Positions 22,301 to 30,236 of a DNA stretch of 64,000 bases are shown one piece after another. The stretch's first letter is position 1, and each line of letters starts with the position of its first letter. The notes below the pieces were generated by a model. It saw only the letters and a program-made list of their open reading frames with translations. It was not told where the DNA came from and ran no database searches. Origin of the DNA: Larkinella soli (GTDB lineage: Bacteria > Bacteroidota > Bacteroidia > Cytophagales > Spirosomataceae); assembly GCF_003703975.1 (NCBI RefSeq), contig NZ_QTJY01000008.1, positions 186,001-250,000 on the forward strand, given 5' to 3'. The position numbers and the translations under genes are program-made.

Positions 22301-25228
22301 AAGCGGCTCGTCGCATATCTGATCCCGGGAAGTGGCTCCCTATCGACGGAATCCGTCCGGGAATTTCTCCGGGAACGGCTGCCGGAATACCTGGTTCCCT
22401 CGGCCTGGGTGACGCTGTCCGCCTTCCCGCTGACCCCGAACGGAAAAATCGACCGGAATGCCCTGCCGGCTCCGAACCGGCAGGGCGACCTCAGCGAAAC
22501 CGGATGGACTCCGACCGAAAAGACCCTGGCCGGACTCTGGGCGGACCTGCTGAAAACACCGGTCGGCGGGCGCGACGATCACTTTTTCGACGCAGGCGGC
22601 CATTCGCTGCTGGCGATGCAGCTCGTAAGCCGGATCAACCGCCGGTGGGCGGTCAGCCTGCGCGTCGGTGAGGTGTTCGACCACCCCACCCTCTCAGGTC
22701 TGGCGGCCCGCATCGACCGGCCTCCAGCCGGGCCAGGGGACCTGCCGGCGCCGATTCCCTCCCGGGTCGAAGGCCCCATTCCGCTCTCGTTCGCCCAGAA
22801 ACGACTGTGGATGCTGCACCGGCTGTACGAACTCGGCGGCACCTACAACGTACCGCTCGCCCTCCGGCTGACGGGCCCGCCCGACCTCCCTGCGCTCGAA
22901 CGGAGCCTGACCGAACTGGTCCGTCGCCACCCGGCGCTGCGGCTGATCCTGACCGAAACCGACGCCCTTCCCCGGCAGCAGGTAGAAGCGCCCTGGTTAA
23001 TTTCACTCCCGGTAGTCGATTTATCCGGTTCGGCCGAACCGGCGCGGAATGAATGGCTTTCGGCGGAGGTGGAACGCCCGTTTCTCCTTGGCGGAGACCG
23101 GCTGTTCCGGGCGGCTCTGGTCCGGCTCGACGCCGACCGGCATCTGCTTCTGCTGGTCATTCACCATCTGATCGTGGACGGCTGGTCGTTGCAGATACTG
23201 ACCTCCGACCTGATCACCCTGTACGAGACTTTTCGGCAAGGCCGGCCGTCCTCCCTGCCGGAACTCCGGTTCCAATACGGCGATTACTGCCGCTGGCAGG
23301 AACAGGTCCTGACGCCCGGCATGCTGGCACCGGAGGCCGTCTACTGGCAGGAGAAGCTGGCCGGGCTGCCGACGCTGCTGCCCCTGCCCACCGACCGGCC
23401 CCGTCCCCGGGTGCAGTCCTTCGCGGGCGCGGAACACGGCTTTCTGCTTCCCGGCCCGCTCTGGCGCCGGCTGCGGTCGGTCACTTCCGGCCAGACCGCC
23501 TTCATGCACCTGCTGGCCGTTTTTGCGGTGCTGCTTCACCGCTTTGCCCAAACGGAAGACGTGGTGGTGGGAAGCCCGGTGGCCGGGCGGGATCGCCCCG
23601 AATGGGAGCCGCTGGTCGGATTTTTCGTCAATACGCTGGTCTTCCGGATTTCGGTAAACGGCCGCCGGACGTTCCGGCAGGTGCTGGAAGAGGTCCGGCG
23701 GGTAACGCTGGATGCCTTTTCCCACCGGACCTATCCGTTCGAACAGCTGGTCGAGCGGCTGAACCCGCCCCGCGACCTCGCCTATAGCCCTGTCGTTCAG
23801 GTGGTGATGGATCTGGACGAAACCGCCGGGCGACCCGGAACGCCGGGGCATCCGGGGTTTGAGCCGGTTCCTGTCCCCCGGAAAACCGCCAAATTCGACC
23901 TGCACCTTTCCTTCCGGGAAACGCCGGAGGGAATGGAGGGCACCTTCAGCTATCCCGTCGCGCTGTTTGGGCCGGAAACCATCGCCCGCCTGGCGGAAAC
24001 GTATGTGTCGATCTGCCGCCGGGTTACCGCCCGGCCGGACCGGCCGCTGGCGGAGGTTCTGGGACCGGCTCTTTCCGAATCAGGCATTCATTCGGCTCCA
24101 CCGGGGGTGTTACTGCCTGCGGAGGTCATTCCGGCCGAAGGCAATGCCCCCGAACCGACGGAACAGGAGGCCTTGCTGGCCGAACTTTGGAAGGACCTGT
24201 TTGGTGTTTCGTCCGTGGGGCCGGATGACCATTTTTTCGAACTGGGCGGCCATTCCCTGCTGGCGATCCGGCTGGTGGCGGAGATTCAGACCCGAACCGG
24301 AATCCGGCTGCCCGTGGCCGATCTGTTCGCTCACCCGACGCTCCGGGCACTGGCCGGCTGCCTGCGGTCCGCATCCCCCGACCGGCTTCGGCAGACGCTG
24401 GTTCCCCTCCGGCCCGGGAAGGGGGCGGCCGCGCTGTATTTTATTCACCCGGTTACCGGCACGGTCGATTATGTGCACGCACTGGCCTCCGCCTTCCCGG
24501 AAAGCCACCCGGTTTATGCTTTTCAGGCGGTCGGGCTGGACGGCGAAACCCCGCCCCTGACCCGAATCGAAGACATGGCCGAACGGTATCTGGAAGCCCT
24601 GCTGGCCCGGCAGCCGACAGGCCCTTACCACCTGATCGGCTACTCCATGGGGGGCACGATTGCCTACGAAATGGCGGGGCGTCTGAAGGCGATGGGGAAG
24701 GAAGTGGGGCTGATCGCGCTGCTGGACAGCTACCCGCTCCGGCAGCACGAGAATATCGTGTATGACCTGCCGCTGAGCCTGATGCTGCGGAACTACTGGA
24801 ACTATGCCCGGCGGATGGAAGTACGCCCGCAGTCGCTCTGGAAGGTGGCGACCCGCAAGCTGCCGGCCGCGACCCGGCATTTCATCAACCGGTTCCGATA
24901 TTACATTGAAAATCAACTGAAAACGGAACGAAATGCGCCGGTCGCCGATCCTGTCCCGGGCAGCAGCGACCCGGTTTTCAGGGCCAATCTTCAGGCTTAC
25001 CATGCCTACGTCTTCCGGCCCGCACCGGTAAAAATCGTCTTTTTCCGGGCCACGGAAACCCTGGCCGACCTGACGAAAAATCTTCCCGACTCCGATTTCG
25101 GCTGGAAGGTCTACGCTCAGGCGGGGGTGGACGTCTTTACTGTTCCCGGCGACCACCTATCCCTGATTCAGAACCGGGAGTCCATTCGGTTCATGGCCGG
25201 AATCCTGAATAAATACCTTACTTCCTGA
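19328..25228 (+). CDS. Formyltransferase-NRPS hybrid: F-(half C)-A-PCP-C-PCP-TE
   Basis: A 1,966-residue megasynthase. Residues 1-290 are a formyltransferase with the catalytic triad Asn91, His93, Asp129 (NYHDSLLP and DAGIDTGEV). Residues ~310-530 match only the C-terminal half of a condensation domain and have no HHxxxDG. The adenylation domain (~555-1045) has LYTSGSTGRPK at 702-712, YRTGD at 931-935 and Lys1040. The by-eye specificity code is D-A-F-F-L-G-V-T-F-K, which suggests an aliphatic or other hydrophobic residue (low confidence). Carrier 1 has Ser1093 and carrier 2 has Ser1643. A complete condensation domain (~1150-1580) has HHLIVDG at 1279-1285. The thioesterase has GYSMGG (Ser1773). 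The second module has no adenylation domain. The product is unknown, perhaps an N-formyl acyl-amino-acid or short peptide. Confidence 0.92.
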   Translation: MPFSCYVVGEGPLPVECTRILLERGFQVRGLITAEPTLRQFADEHQLPCFPYSDRAIAEMAAQPFDFLFSIVNGQLLPEAVLNLPRRLAVNYHDSLLPAYAGVHATFWAILNGESRHGVTWHRMDAGIDTGEVLMQQAVAVAPDETSLSLNLKCFQAGQESFARLLDALLSETVSARPQNPTGRSFYSRRRRPSTFIDWQRTAEEIWRQHRALEFGFHPNPFGKLKLRLENELFLVEKAEPADRSDGLAPGTIEAVALDHLRVAAASGALNISALQALDGQPVELSILIQRFTLKPGVRLLSPEPAVQEALRQADAESAPYRTVWTDRLARFEATEPPFTSTAVAEGSPEWMTLDLPAPGFSSGQQIGAWIVYLSRVCGTATVGTGYRTHRLMQTAAATGKLFGDVLPNRLEIDPDAGFRTVCASVDGQLQDLETLPPFPLDLIACEPALRGKSFRSVPVILTRLTEPEGYRPAEPEALHFVIHETGSARLVFSPRWWNPRLLAHVPDHWQALLNDITRHPDRPVGSLSLLTDEQRHRQLVEWNRTPTPYPDHRSLPRLVEQQAGLRPEAVALRFETESWTYRQLNEKADLLADRLQLRGIGPGQPVGICLERSPELVCSLLAVLKNGSVCVPLDPDYPQARLAEMAADAGLSGILARPSFRDRLSSLGIPLIDPETDLIPEGKIQTRRPHHPKPEDPAYLLYTSGSTGRPKAVVIPHRGIIRLVQQPDYAVLDASTVLLMHSSISFDASLFEIWGSLTNGGRLVLLPGRHPGPGDYRQMIREEAINTLFLTTALFNVLIDTGLLQGHSSLKYLLTGGEAASVRSMRAAREQLPSCRILNVYGPTENTTFSTWFEEADLAPDAETVPIGRPVSQTRVYLLDGSRNPVPVGVPGELFVGGAGLADGYLNRPDLTADRFVPDPFRPGTGERLYRTGDLGRYRPDGAIDFLGRMDQQVKIRGYRIEPGEIENVLRAHPNVREALVTVREPVPGDKRLVAYLIPGSGSLSTESVREFLRERLPEYLVPSAWVTLSAFPLTPNGKIDRNALPAPNRQGDLSETGWTPTEKTLAGLWADLLKTPVGGRDDHFFDAGGHSLLAMQLVSRINRRWAVSLRVGEVFDHPTLSGLAARIDRPPAGPGDLPAPIPSRVEGPIPLSFAQKRLWMLHRLYELGGTYNVPLALRLTGPPDLPALERSLTELVRRHPALRLILTETDALPRQQVEAPWLISLPVVDLSGSAEPARNEWLSAEVERPFLLGGDRLFRAALVRLDADRHLLLLVIHHLIVDGWSLQILTSDLITLYETFRQGRPSSLPELRFQYGDYCRWQEQVLTPGMLAPEAVYWQEKLAGLPTLLPLPTDRPRPRVQSFAGAEHGFLLPGPLWRRLRSVTSGQTAFMHLLAVFAVLLHRFAQTEDVVVGSPVAGRDRPEWEPLVGFFVNTLVFRISVNGRRTFRQVLEEVRRVTLDAFSHRTYPFEQLVERLNPPRDLAYSPVVQVVMDLDETAGRPGTPGHPGFEPVPVPRKTAKFDLHLSFRETPEGMEGTFSYPVALFGPETIARLAETYVSICRRVTARPDRPLAEVLGPALSESGIHSAPPGVLLPAEVIPAEGNAPEPTEQEALLAELWKDLFGVSSVGPDDHFFELGGHSLLAIRLVAEIQTRTGIRLPVADLFAHPTLRALAGCLRSASPDRLRQTLVPLRPGKGAAALYFIHPVTGTVDYVHALASAFPESHPVYAFQAVGLDGETPPLTRIEDMAERYLEALLARQPTGPYHLIGYSMGGTIAYEMAGRLKAMGKEVGLIALLDSYPLRQHENIVYDLPLSLMLRNYWNYARRMEVRPQSLWKVATRKLPAATRHFINRFRYYIENQLKTERNAPVADPVPGSSDPVFRANLQAYHAYVFRPAPVKIVFFRATETLADLTKNLPDSDFGWKVYAQAGVDVFTVPGDHLSLIQNRESIRFMAGILNKYLTS

Positions 25229-25239
25229 CAGGGTCCGGC

Positions 25240-26466
25240 CTATTCGACGATCCAGCGGTTGAGCTGGTTGTGACGTCCTTCCAGCACGATTTTGTAAAAA
25301 CCGGACGGCAGCTTCGATACGTCCAGAACGGCCTGCCCCTGCCCGACCGGCACCTCGTCCATGAGCCGGTAGAGGTCGCGCCTGCCCTCCTCGAAATGAT
25401 TGGTCGTTGCCAGCCAGAGCTTTACCCGGCCTTCCGTTTCGGCCGGTTTCCAGGTGACGGTCAGTTTCCCGCCTTCCTTTTTCACCCCGGCCCCGGTCAG
25501 AGACAGCCGGCCCGTCAGCGGGATGCCGTCAATTTCGAAAGCCTGTTCTTTGGGGAGGCTGACCTGTAAATGCCGGGCCAGGGTGGGCATGATGTCGACG
25601 ACGGCGGGGATCGATTTCCGGAAATGATCGTTCAGATTTCGGGCGTTGGTCACGATCCAGGTCAGACGCTCACGGTCCGACTGCCCGCCGTGGTTGCGGC
25701 CGGTCTGGGCGTCGCGGCCGTGGTCGGTGGTGATGATGATCTGCCAGTCTTCGCCGAAGGTTTTCCTGCGGTATTGAATTGCCTTCCAGAGCCGCCCCAT
25801 CTGGTCGTCCATCAACGTCACCGCTTTGTAAAACGGCTCACTGTCGCCGAATTTATGACCCATGTCGTCGGTGTATTCCAGGTAGACCCAACTCAGGTCG
25901 GGGGCCTGCTCCCGGAGCCGCGAGGCCGCTTCGTCGGTGACGATTTCGTCGATGCGGTGAATGTAGTCGGCGTTCCGGTCGTGCGGGAACCGCAGCGTAT
26001 CCAGCTCGAAGCCGTCGAAGGGGTAGTCGACCCGCAGCCGGTCGGTTTCGGGCAGGCCCTCCCCGATGAGCCTGGTCCGGTTGTCGAGCCAGGTGGAAAA
26101 GACCGCGCAGGTTTTATGCGGATACTGCTGTTTGAAAAACCGGAAGAGGGTCCAGTAGTGGTAGTTGGGGGCTTTGATAGCGTTGTCCCAGACATTGTGT
26201 TTATTGACCCAGGTGCCGGTGAGCAGGCTGTTGTACCCCACGGCCGAGATCGTGGGCGTCTGGGAGTAGGTTCCTTTATCCCCGCCGACGTAGGCCCGCA
26301 CGTACCCGCCTTCCCGGGCGATGGCGTCGAGGCTCGGGGTAGGCTGTTTTTCGATGACGTCGGCCGGAATGCCGTCGACGATGACGAATACGGCTTTTTT
26401 CGGACCCGATTGCGGGAGGGCTTCCGCAGCGATCAGGAACAGACAGAGCAGGAGAAACGGGCGCAT
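25240..26466 (-). CDS. Exported alkaline-phosphatase-superfamily phosphodiesterase (NPP-like)
   Basis: A 408-residue protein with a signal peptide (MRPFLLLCLFLIAAEALPQ). The metal-binding Asp is in FVIVDGIPADV, and the nucleophile Thr region is TYSQTPTISAVGYNSLLTG. Downstream motifs are DDMGHKFG and ITTDHGRD plus a NHGGQ histidine, the pattern of nucleotide pyrophosphatase/phosphodiesterases. The substrate is unknown. The ATG at 26466 starts the signal peptide. The same frame stays open upstream through the intergenic repeat and out of frame across rhaT, but that part is not coding. It ends 11 bp from the convergent NRPS gene with no terminator visible. Confidence 0.85.
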   Translation of the reverse strand: MRPFLLLCLFLIAAEALPQSGPKKAVFVIVDGIPADVIEKQPTPSLDAIAREGGYVRAYVGGDKGTYSQTPTISAVGYNSLLTGTWVNKHNVWDNAIKAPNYHYWTLFRFFKQQYPHKTCAVFSTWLDNRTRLIGEGLPETDRLRVDYPFDGFELDTLRFPHDRNADYIHRIDEIVTDEAASRLREQAPDLSWVYLEYTDDMGHKFGDSEPFYKAVTLMDDQMGRLWKAIQYRRKTFGEDWQIIITTDHGRDAQTGRNHGGQSDRERLTWIVTNARNLNDHFRKSIPAVVDIMPTLARHLQVSLPKEQAFEIDGIPLTGRLSLTGAGVKKEGGKLTVTWKPAETEGRVKLWLATTNHFEEGRRDLYRLMDEVPVGQGQAVLDVSKLPSGFYKIVLEGRHNQLNRWIVE

Positions 26467-26563
26467 GAGGCAGCGTACGGGGGTTCTGCCGCAAAGAAAA
26501 GCATTTCTCCGAAGTGCGGGGTACCGGGAGGAGAAAGTTAAACGAAAGGTAACGTACTCGGGA

Positions 26564-26666
26564 GACCACCCCCCGGCCCCCTCCTTGCTAAGGAGGGGGA
26601 GAGCGCTGCCTTGTATAACAATCTGCGGAGCCCCCTCCTTGCTAAGGAGGGGGATGGGGGGTGGTC
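26564..26666. repeat. Intergenic palindromic repeat, copy 1
   Basis: A 103-bp element has terminal inverted repeats GACCACCCCCC / GGGGGGTGGTC. Inside are two palindromes of the form CCCCCTCCTTGCTAAGGAGG flanking a unique centre (AGAGCGCTGCCTTGTATAAC and onward). It abuts the rhaT stop codon exactly. Copy 2 (36266-36367) is nearly identical and copy 3 (63197-63300) is diverged. Confidence 0.9.
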
Positions 26667-27749
26667 TCACTCCGCCAGGTAATTCCCGATTCCGACGATC
26701 ACCGTCGAGAAGACCACCGTCATGATGCCGAGGGTAATGGTGCGCATGGTCGGGCGGTTGGCGCCCCGCCATTCGTGCAGGTACAGGCCCCAGAAACTGC
26801 TGAAGGCGATGATGAAGGCCATATGAAGCGTCCAGCCCGAGAACCGGTATTCCCCCATTTTGCTGTCGCCCATGCCGTAGAAAAAGAACTGGAGATACCA
26901 GGTTACCCCGGCCATCGCGCAGAAGAGGATGTTCCGCAGAATCGGGGTTGAATAATTGGTATAGTCGGTATAGGTTTTGTTCCTGATATTCAGATAAATA
27001 GACCAGATGGCGTTCGTCGTCAGGCCGCCCAGCAGGATAATCACCAGCGGGGCGTTGTTCATGTAGAGCGGGTCGGCGCCGTTCCGGACCGCCAGTTCGG
27101 AGATGGGCTGCCCGGCCGTCAGGCCGAAGGAGAAACAGGCGCTCATGATGCCGGAGAACACGGCGACCATGACGCCCTTTTTCAGGTCGAATTCGGAGAT
27201 CGTGGCCCGCTTGGCTTCTTCCGGCATGGATCGCTCCTTCATGATACCGGCCCGTCCGCAGATGGCGATACCGAGCACGCAGACCGCCAGACCCAGGATG
27301 ATGACCTTGCCGGAGGTGGTGCTGAGGAGGTCGTCGAACTGCCCGAGCCAGATGGGCGGCACCACCGTCCCGAACACGGCGCAGAGGCCCAGCACCACGG
27401 CCATGCCGAGCGACAGGCCGAGGTAGCGCATGGTGAGGCCGAAGGTCAGACCGCCGAAGCCCCAGAGGACGCCCCAGAAATACGACCACCAGAGGGTTTC
27501 GGACGGAGCCTCGGCCAGCACGCCGAACAGGTTCGGCACCGTCAGCGACCCGAGCACGAGCGGGGCCACCACCCAGGAGAAAATACCACCGGCCAGCCAG
27601 TAGCTTTCCCAGGCCCAGCCCTCGACTTTCTTATACGGAAGATAAAAACTGCCGGAAGCGAAGCCTCCCAGCGCGTGCAGAATAACTCCCCAGATTACAG
27701 CCACTTGTAAGGATTTTTTTAACAAAAATGTTTTTTTAATCTTCGCCAA
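26667..27749 (-). CDS. rhaT: L-rhamnose/proton symporter RhaT
   Basis: A 360-residue inner-membrane permease with about ten hydrophobic helices. It matches RhaT features: SGSFYLPYKKVEGWAWESYW near the N-terminus, LTMRYLGLSLGMAVVLG, and WYLQFFFYGMG near the C-terminus. It imports L-rhamnose with a proton. The start is unclear. The longest frame begins with TTG at 27749 directly after AGGAAGG. A GTG at 27704 (VAVIWGVILHALGG) corresponds better to the N-terminus of known RhaT. It is divergent from the rhamnulose-1-phosphate aldolase fusion gene, so the two probably share a control region. Confidence 0.9.
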   Translation of the reverse strand: MAKIKKTFLLKKSLQVAVIWGVILHALGGFASGSFYLPYKKVEGWAWESYWLAGGIFSWVVAPLVLGSLTVPNLFGVLAEAPSETLWWSYFWGVLWGFGGLTFGLTMRYLGLSLGMAVVLGLCAVFGTVVPPIWLGQFDDLLSTTSGKVIILGLAVCVLGIAICGRAGIMKERSMPEEAKRATISEFDLKKGVMVAVFSGIMSACFSFGLTAGQPISELAVRNGADPLYMNNAPLVIILLGGLTTNAIWSIYLNIRNKTYTDYTNYSTPILRNILFCAMAGVTWYLQFFFYGMGDSKMGEYRFSGWTLHMAFIIAFSSFWGLYLHEWRGANRPTMRTITLGIMTVVFSTVIVGIGNYLAE

Positions 27750-27940
27750 CCTTCCTGCTCTCTCCTGACGCCCGGCCCCCGTGAGACCTCCGGCGACCCG
27801 GGGAATCGTTCCTGAAGATTCTCTTTCCTAAAGGCGGTAAATACGGGGTTTTACCTGCTTTGTGTGAGTAGCCGAAAATTTATAGGAATTTCTACGGAAT
27901 GGCAGGAGAGTACATGATTTTTATCTGGATCATTCCGGTG

Positions 27941-27947
27941 TAATTTG
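27941..27947 (+). promoter_or_regulatory. Candidate promoter element in the rhaT/rhaD control region
   Basis: TAATTTG, one base short of TAnnTTTG, lies 44 bp upstream of the aldolase ATG. It is in a 242-bp AT-richer stretch between divergent rhamnose genes. A regulator-binding site is expected here, but no clean palindrome was found. Confidence 0.25.
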
Positions 27948-27991
27948 CTCATCATCCTGAAGTCTTCCATTGTGAGAAAATCAACTATGTT

Positions 27992-30094
27992 ATGAATAAT
28001 ACGCTAAGCTTTCAGCACGTCAGCTATTTGTGGGACGAGAAAAAGGCCCTTGAATTGAGCGGGGACGAAGTTGCTCTGTTCATCTATCGTTCCAATCTGC
28101 TGGGGGCGGATCTTCGGCTGACCAACTACGCGGGCGGTAACACCTCGGTCAAGATCATGGAAACCGACCCCGTCACCGGGGAGCAGGTGCCGGTCATGTG
28201 GGTGAAGGGTTCGGGCGGTGACATCGGTACCCTGACCAAAGCCGGTTGCGCCAACCTGTACGTGGACCGCCTGCGGGCGCTGAAAAACCGGTACCGGGGG
28301 CTGGAGTTCGAGGACGAGATGGTCGAGCTGTTCAATCACTGCCTGTTCGACCCCAAGTGCGCGGCTCCGTCCATCGACACCCCGCTGCACGGGCTTCTGC
28401 CGTATAAGCACATCGACCACCTGCACCCCGACGCGCTGATTGCCATTGCCGCCAGCCGCGACGGCGAAGCCATCATGAAGGAAATCTGGGGTAACCAGAT
28501 GGCCTGGGTGCCCTGGCAGCGCCCCGGTTTCGACCTCGGCCTCAAGCTGGAGCAGACCATTCAGGAAAACCCGAACCTCCGGGGCATCATCCTCGGCGGA
28601 CACGGCCTCTTCACCTGGGGCGACACCTCCTACGAATCGTATATCAACACGCTGGAAGTCATCGAACAGGCTTCCATCTACCTGCATAACCATTACGGAA
28701 AAAAACGCCCGGTATTCGGAGGTGCCCGCCTGGAAAGCCCGGATGCCGAAACGCGCCGGAAAGCCGCAGCCGACCTCATGCCGACCCTGCGCGGGCTGGC
28801 GTCGAGCTACCGCCGGATGCTCGGCCACTTCACCGACGACGCCCGGGTGCTGGAGTTCATCAACTCCCACGACCTCGACAAGCTGGCGCCCCTCGGCACA
28901 AGCTGTCCCGACCACTTCCTGCGCACCAAAATCCGCCCGCTGGTGCTGAAGCCGTACGATGCGCAGAACCCGCAGCTCGACACCCAGTACCTGACGGAGC
29001 AGTTCGAAGCCTACCGCGCCGACTACACCGCCTACTACGAACGCTGCAAACACCCCAACAGCCCCGCCGTCCGCGACACCAATCCCGTCGTGATTCTCTG
29101 GCCGGGGATCGGGATGTTCACCTTCTCGAAAGACAAACAGACCGCGCGGGTGGCGTCCGAGTTCTACATCAACGCCATCAACGTGATGAAGGGCGCCGAA
29201 GCCGTCTCGGAATACGTCGGGCTGCCCGAGCAGGAAGCCTTCGACATCGAATACTGGCTGCTGGAAGAAGCCAAGCTGCAGCGCATGCCGAAACCCAAGT
29301 CGCTGTCCGGCAAAATCGCCTATGTCACCGGCGGCACGGGCGGCATCGGCAAGGCCATCTGTGAAGTGCTGCTGCAGAACGGCGCCTGCGTCGTGGCCGC
29401 CGACCGCGACCGGCTCGAAGAAACACAGACCGAGCTCCGGAAAACGTATGGCAAGGACAACTCGCTGTCGGTCAGCATCGACGTGACCAGCGCCGGGATC
29501 ATCGAGGAGTCCCTGCGCCAGTCGGTACTTCAGTTCGGCGGGGTCGATATCATCGTCAACTGTGCCGGCCTCTCGATCTCGAAACCCATCTCCGAAACCA
29601 CCGAAGCCGACTGGGATCTGCTTCAGGATGTGCTGGTGAAAGGCCAGTTCCTGGTGACGCAGCAGGCGCTGAAAATCCAGCGGAAACAGAAACTGGACGG
29701 CGACGTCGTCAATATCGCCAGCAAGAACGGCCTCGTGGCCGGCCCGAACAACGTCGGTTACGGCACGGCCAAAGCCGCCCAGCTGCATATGTCGCGGCTG
29801 CTGGCCGCGGAGTTAGGTCCCGATAGAATCCGGGTTAACACCGTTAACCCCGACGCCGTACTGCGCGGCAGCAAAATCTGGGAAGGCGAGTGGGCACAGG
29901 GCCGGGCCAAAGCATACGGCATTGCGGTGGAAGACCTGCCCGCTCACTACGCCAAGCGGACGCTGCTCAACGAGGAGATTCTGGCCGAGGACATCGCCAG
30001 AGCGGTGCTGGTGTTCGTCGACGGCAGTCTGGCCAAATCGACCGGCAACGTGCTGAACGTCGACGGCGGGGTGGCCATGGCCTTTGTCCGATAA
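27992..30094 (+). CDS. rhaDA-type fusion: Bifunctional rhamnulose-1-phosphate aldolase / lactaldehyde dehydrogenase
   Basis: A 700-residue fusion. The class II aldolase half (~1-425) carries NYAGGNTSVKI and GGHGLFTWG metal-binding histidine motifs. The short-chain dehydrogenase half (~435-700) has TGGTGGIG for nucleotide binding and YGTAKAAQ (Tyr-x3-Lys). The aldolase splits L-rhamnulose-1-phosphate into dihydroxyacetone phosphate and L-lactaldehyde. The dehydrogenase oxidises lactaldehyde to lactate. This fusion is a known variant that couples the last steps of rhamnose catabolism. It is divergent from rhaT. Rhamnose isomerase and rhamnulokinase are not in the window. Confidence 0.93.
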   Translation: MNNTLSFQHVSYLWDEKKALELSGDEVALFIYRSNLLGADLRLTNYAGGNTSVKIMETDPVTGEQVPVMWVKGSGGDIGTLTKAGCANLYVDRLRALKNRYRGLEFEDEMVELFNHCLFDPKCAAPSIDTPLHGLLPYKHIDHLHPDALIAIAASRDGEAIMKEIWGNQMAWVPWQRPGFDLGLKLEQTIQENPNLRGIILGGHGLFTWGDTSYESYINTLEVIEQASIYLHNHYGKKRPVFGGARLESPDAETRRKAAADLMPTLRGLASSYRRMLGHFTDDARVLEFINSHDLDKLAPLGTSCPDHFLRTKIRPLVLKPYDAQNPQLDTQYLTEQFEAYRADYTAYYERCKHPNSPAVRDTNPVVILWPGIGMFTFSKDKQTARVASEFYINAINVMKGAEAVSEYVGLPEQEAFDIEYWLLEEAKLQRMPKPKSLSGKIAYVTGGTGGIGKAICEVLLQNGACVVAADRDRLEETQTELRKTYGKDNSLSVSIDVTSAGIIEESLRQSVLQFGGVDIIVNCAGLSISKPISETTEADWDLLQDVLVKGQFLVTQQALKIQRKQKLDGDVVNIASKNGLVAGPNNVGYGTAKAAQLHMSRLLAAELGPDRIRVNTVNPDAVLRGSKIWEGEWAQGRAKAYGIAVEDLPAHYAKRTLLNEEILAEDIARAVLVFVDGSLAKSTGNVLNVDGGVAMAFVR

Positions 30095-30100
30095 GCAGGA

Positions 30101-30127
30101 CAGTCCAGAAGAGTTTCTTCTGGACTG
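30101..30127 (+). terminator. Hairpin after the rhamnulose-1-P aldolase gene
   Basis: A perfect 12-bp stem (30101-30112 with 30116-30127, loop GTT) starts 6 bp after the stop codon. It lacks a T-run, so it may stabilise the 3' end rather than terminate alone. Confidence 0.5.
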
Positions 30128-30175
30128 CAACGTATATTCGTCCTTAGAAATACTGTTTCATCATAGGTTGGTAGG

Positions 30176-30205
30176 ATAAGCCCATTAGGATTCTAATGGG
30201 CTTAT
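30176..30205 (+). terminator. Hairpin terminator upstream of GH106 copy 2
   Basis: A perfect 13-bp stem (30176-30188 with 30193-30205, loop GATT) is followed by TTCG. It lies between the aldolase gene and the next GH106 gene and may separate the two units. Confidence 0.6.
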
Positions 30206-30236
30206 TTCGTATCGGCCGGTTCTGCGTCCTTCCTTC

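Noticed and set aside
26467-27489. N-terminal extension of the phosphodiesterase frame through the repeat and rhaT
   Set aside because: The extension is antisense-like Arg/His-rich sequence in a different frame of rhaT and includes translated repeat (PLLSKEG). The signal peptide at 26466 marks the true start.
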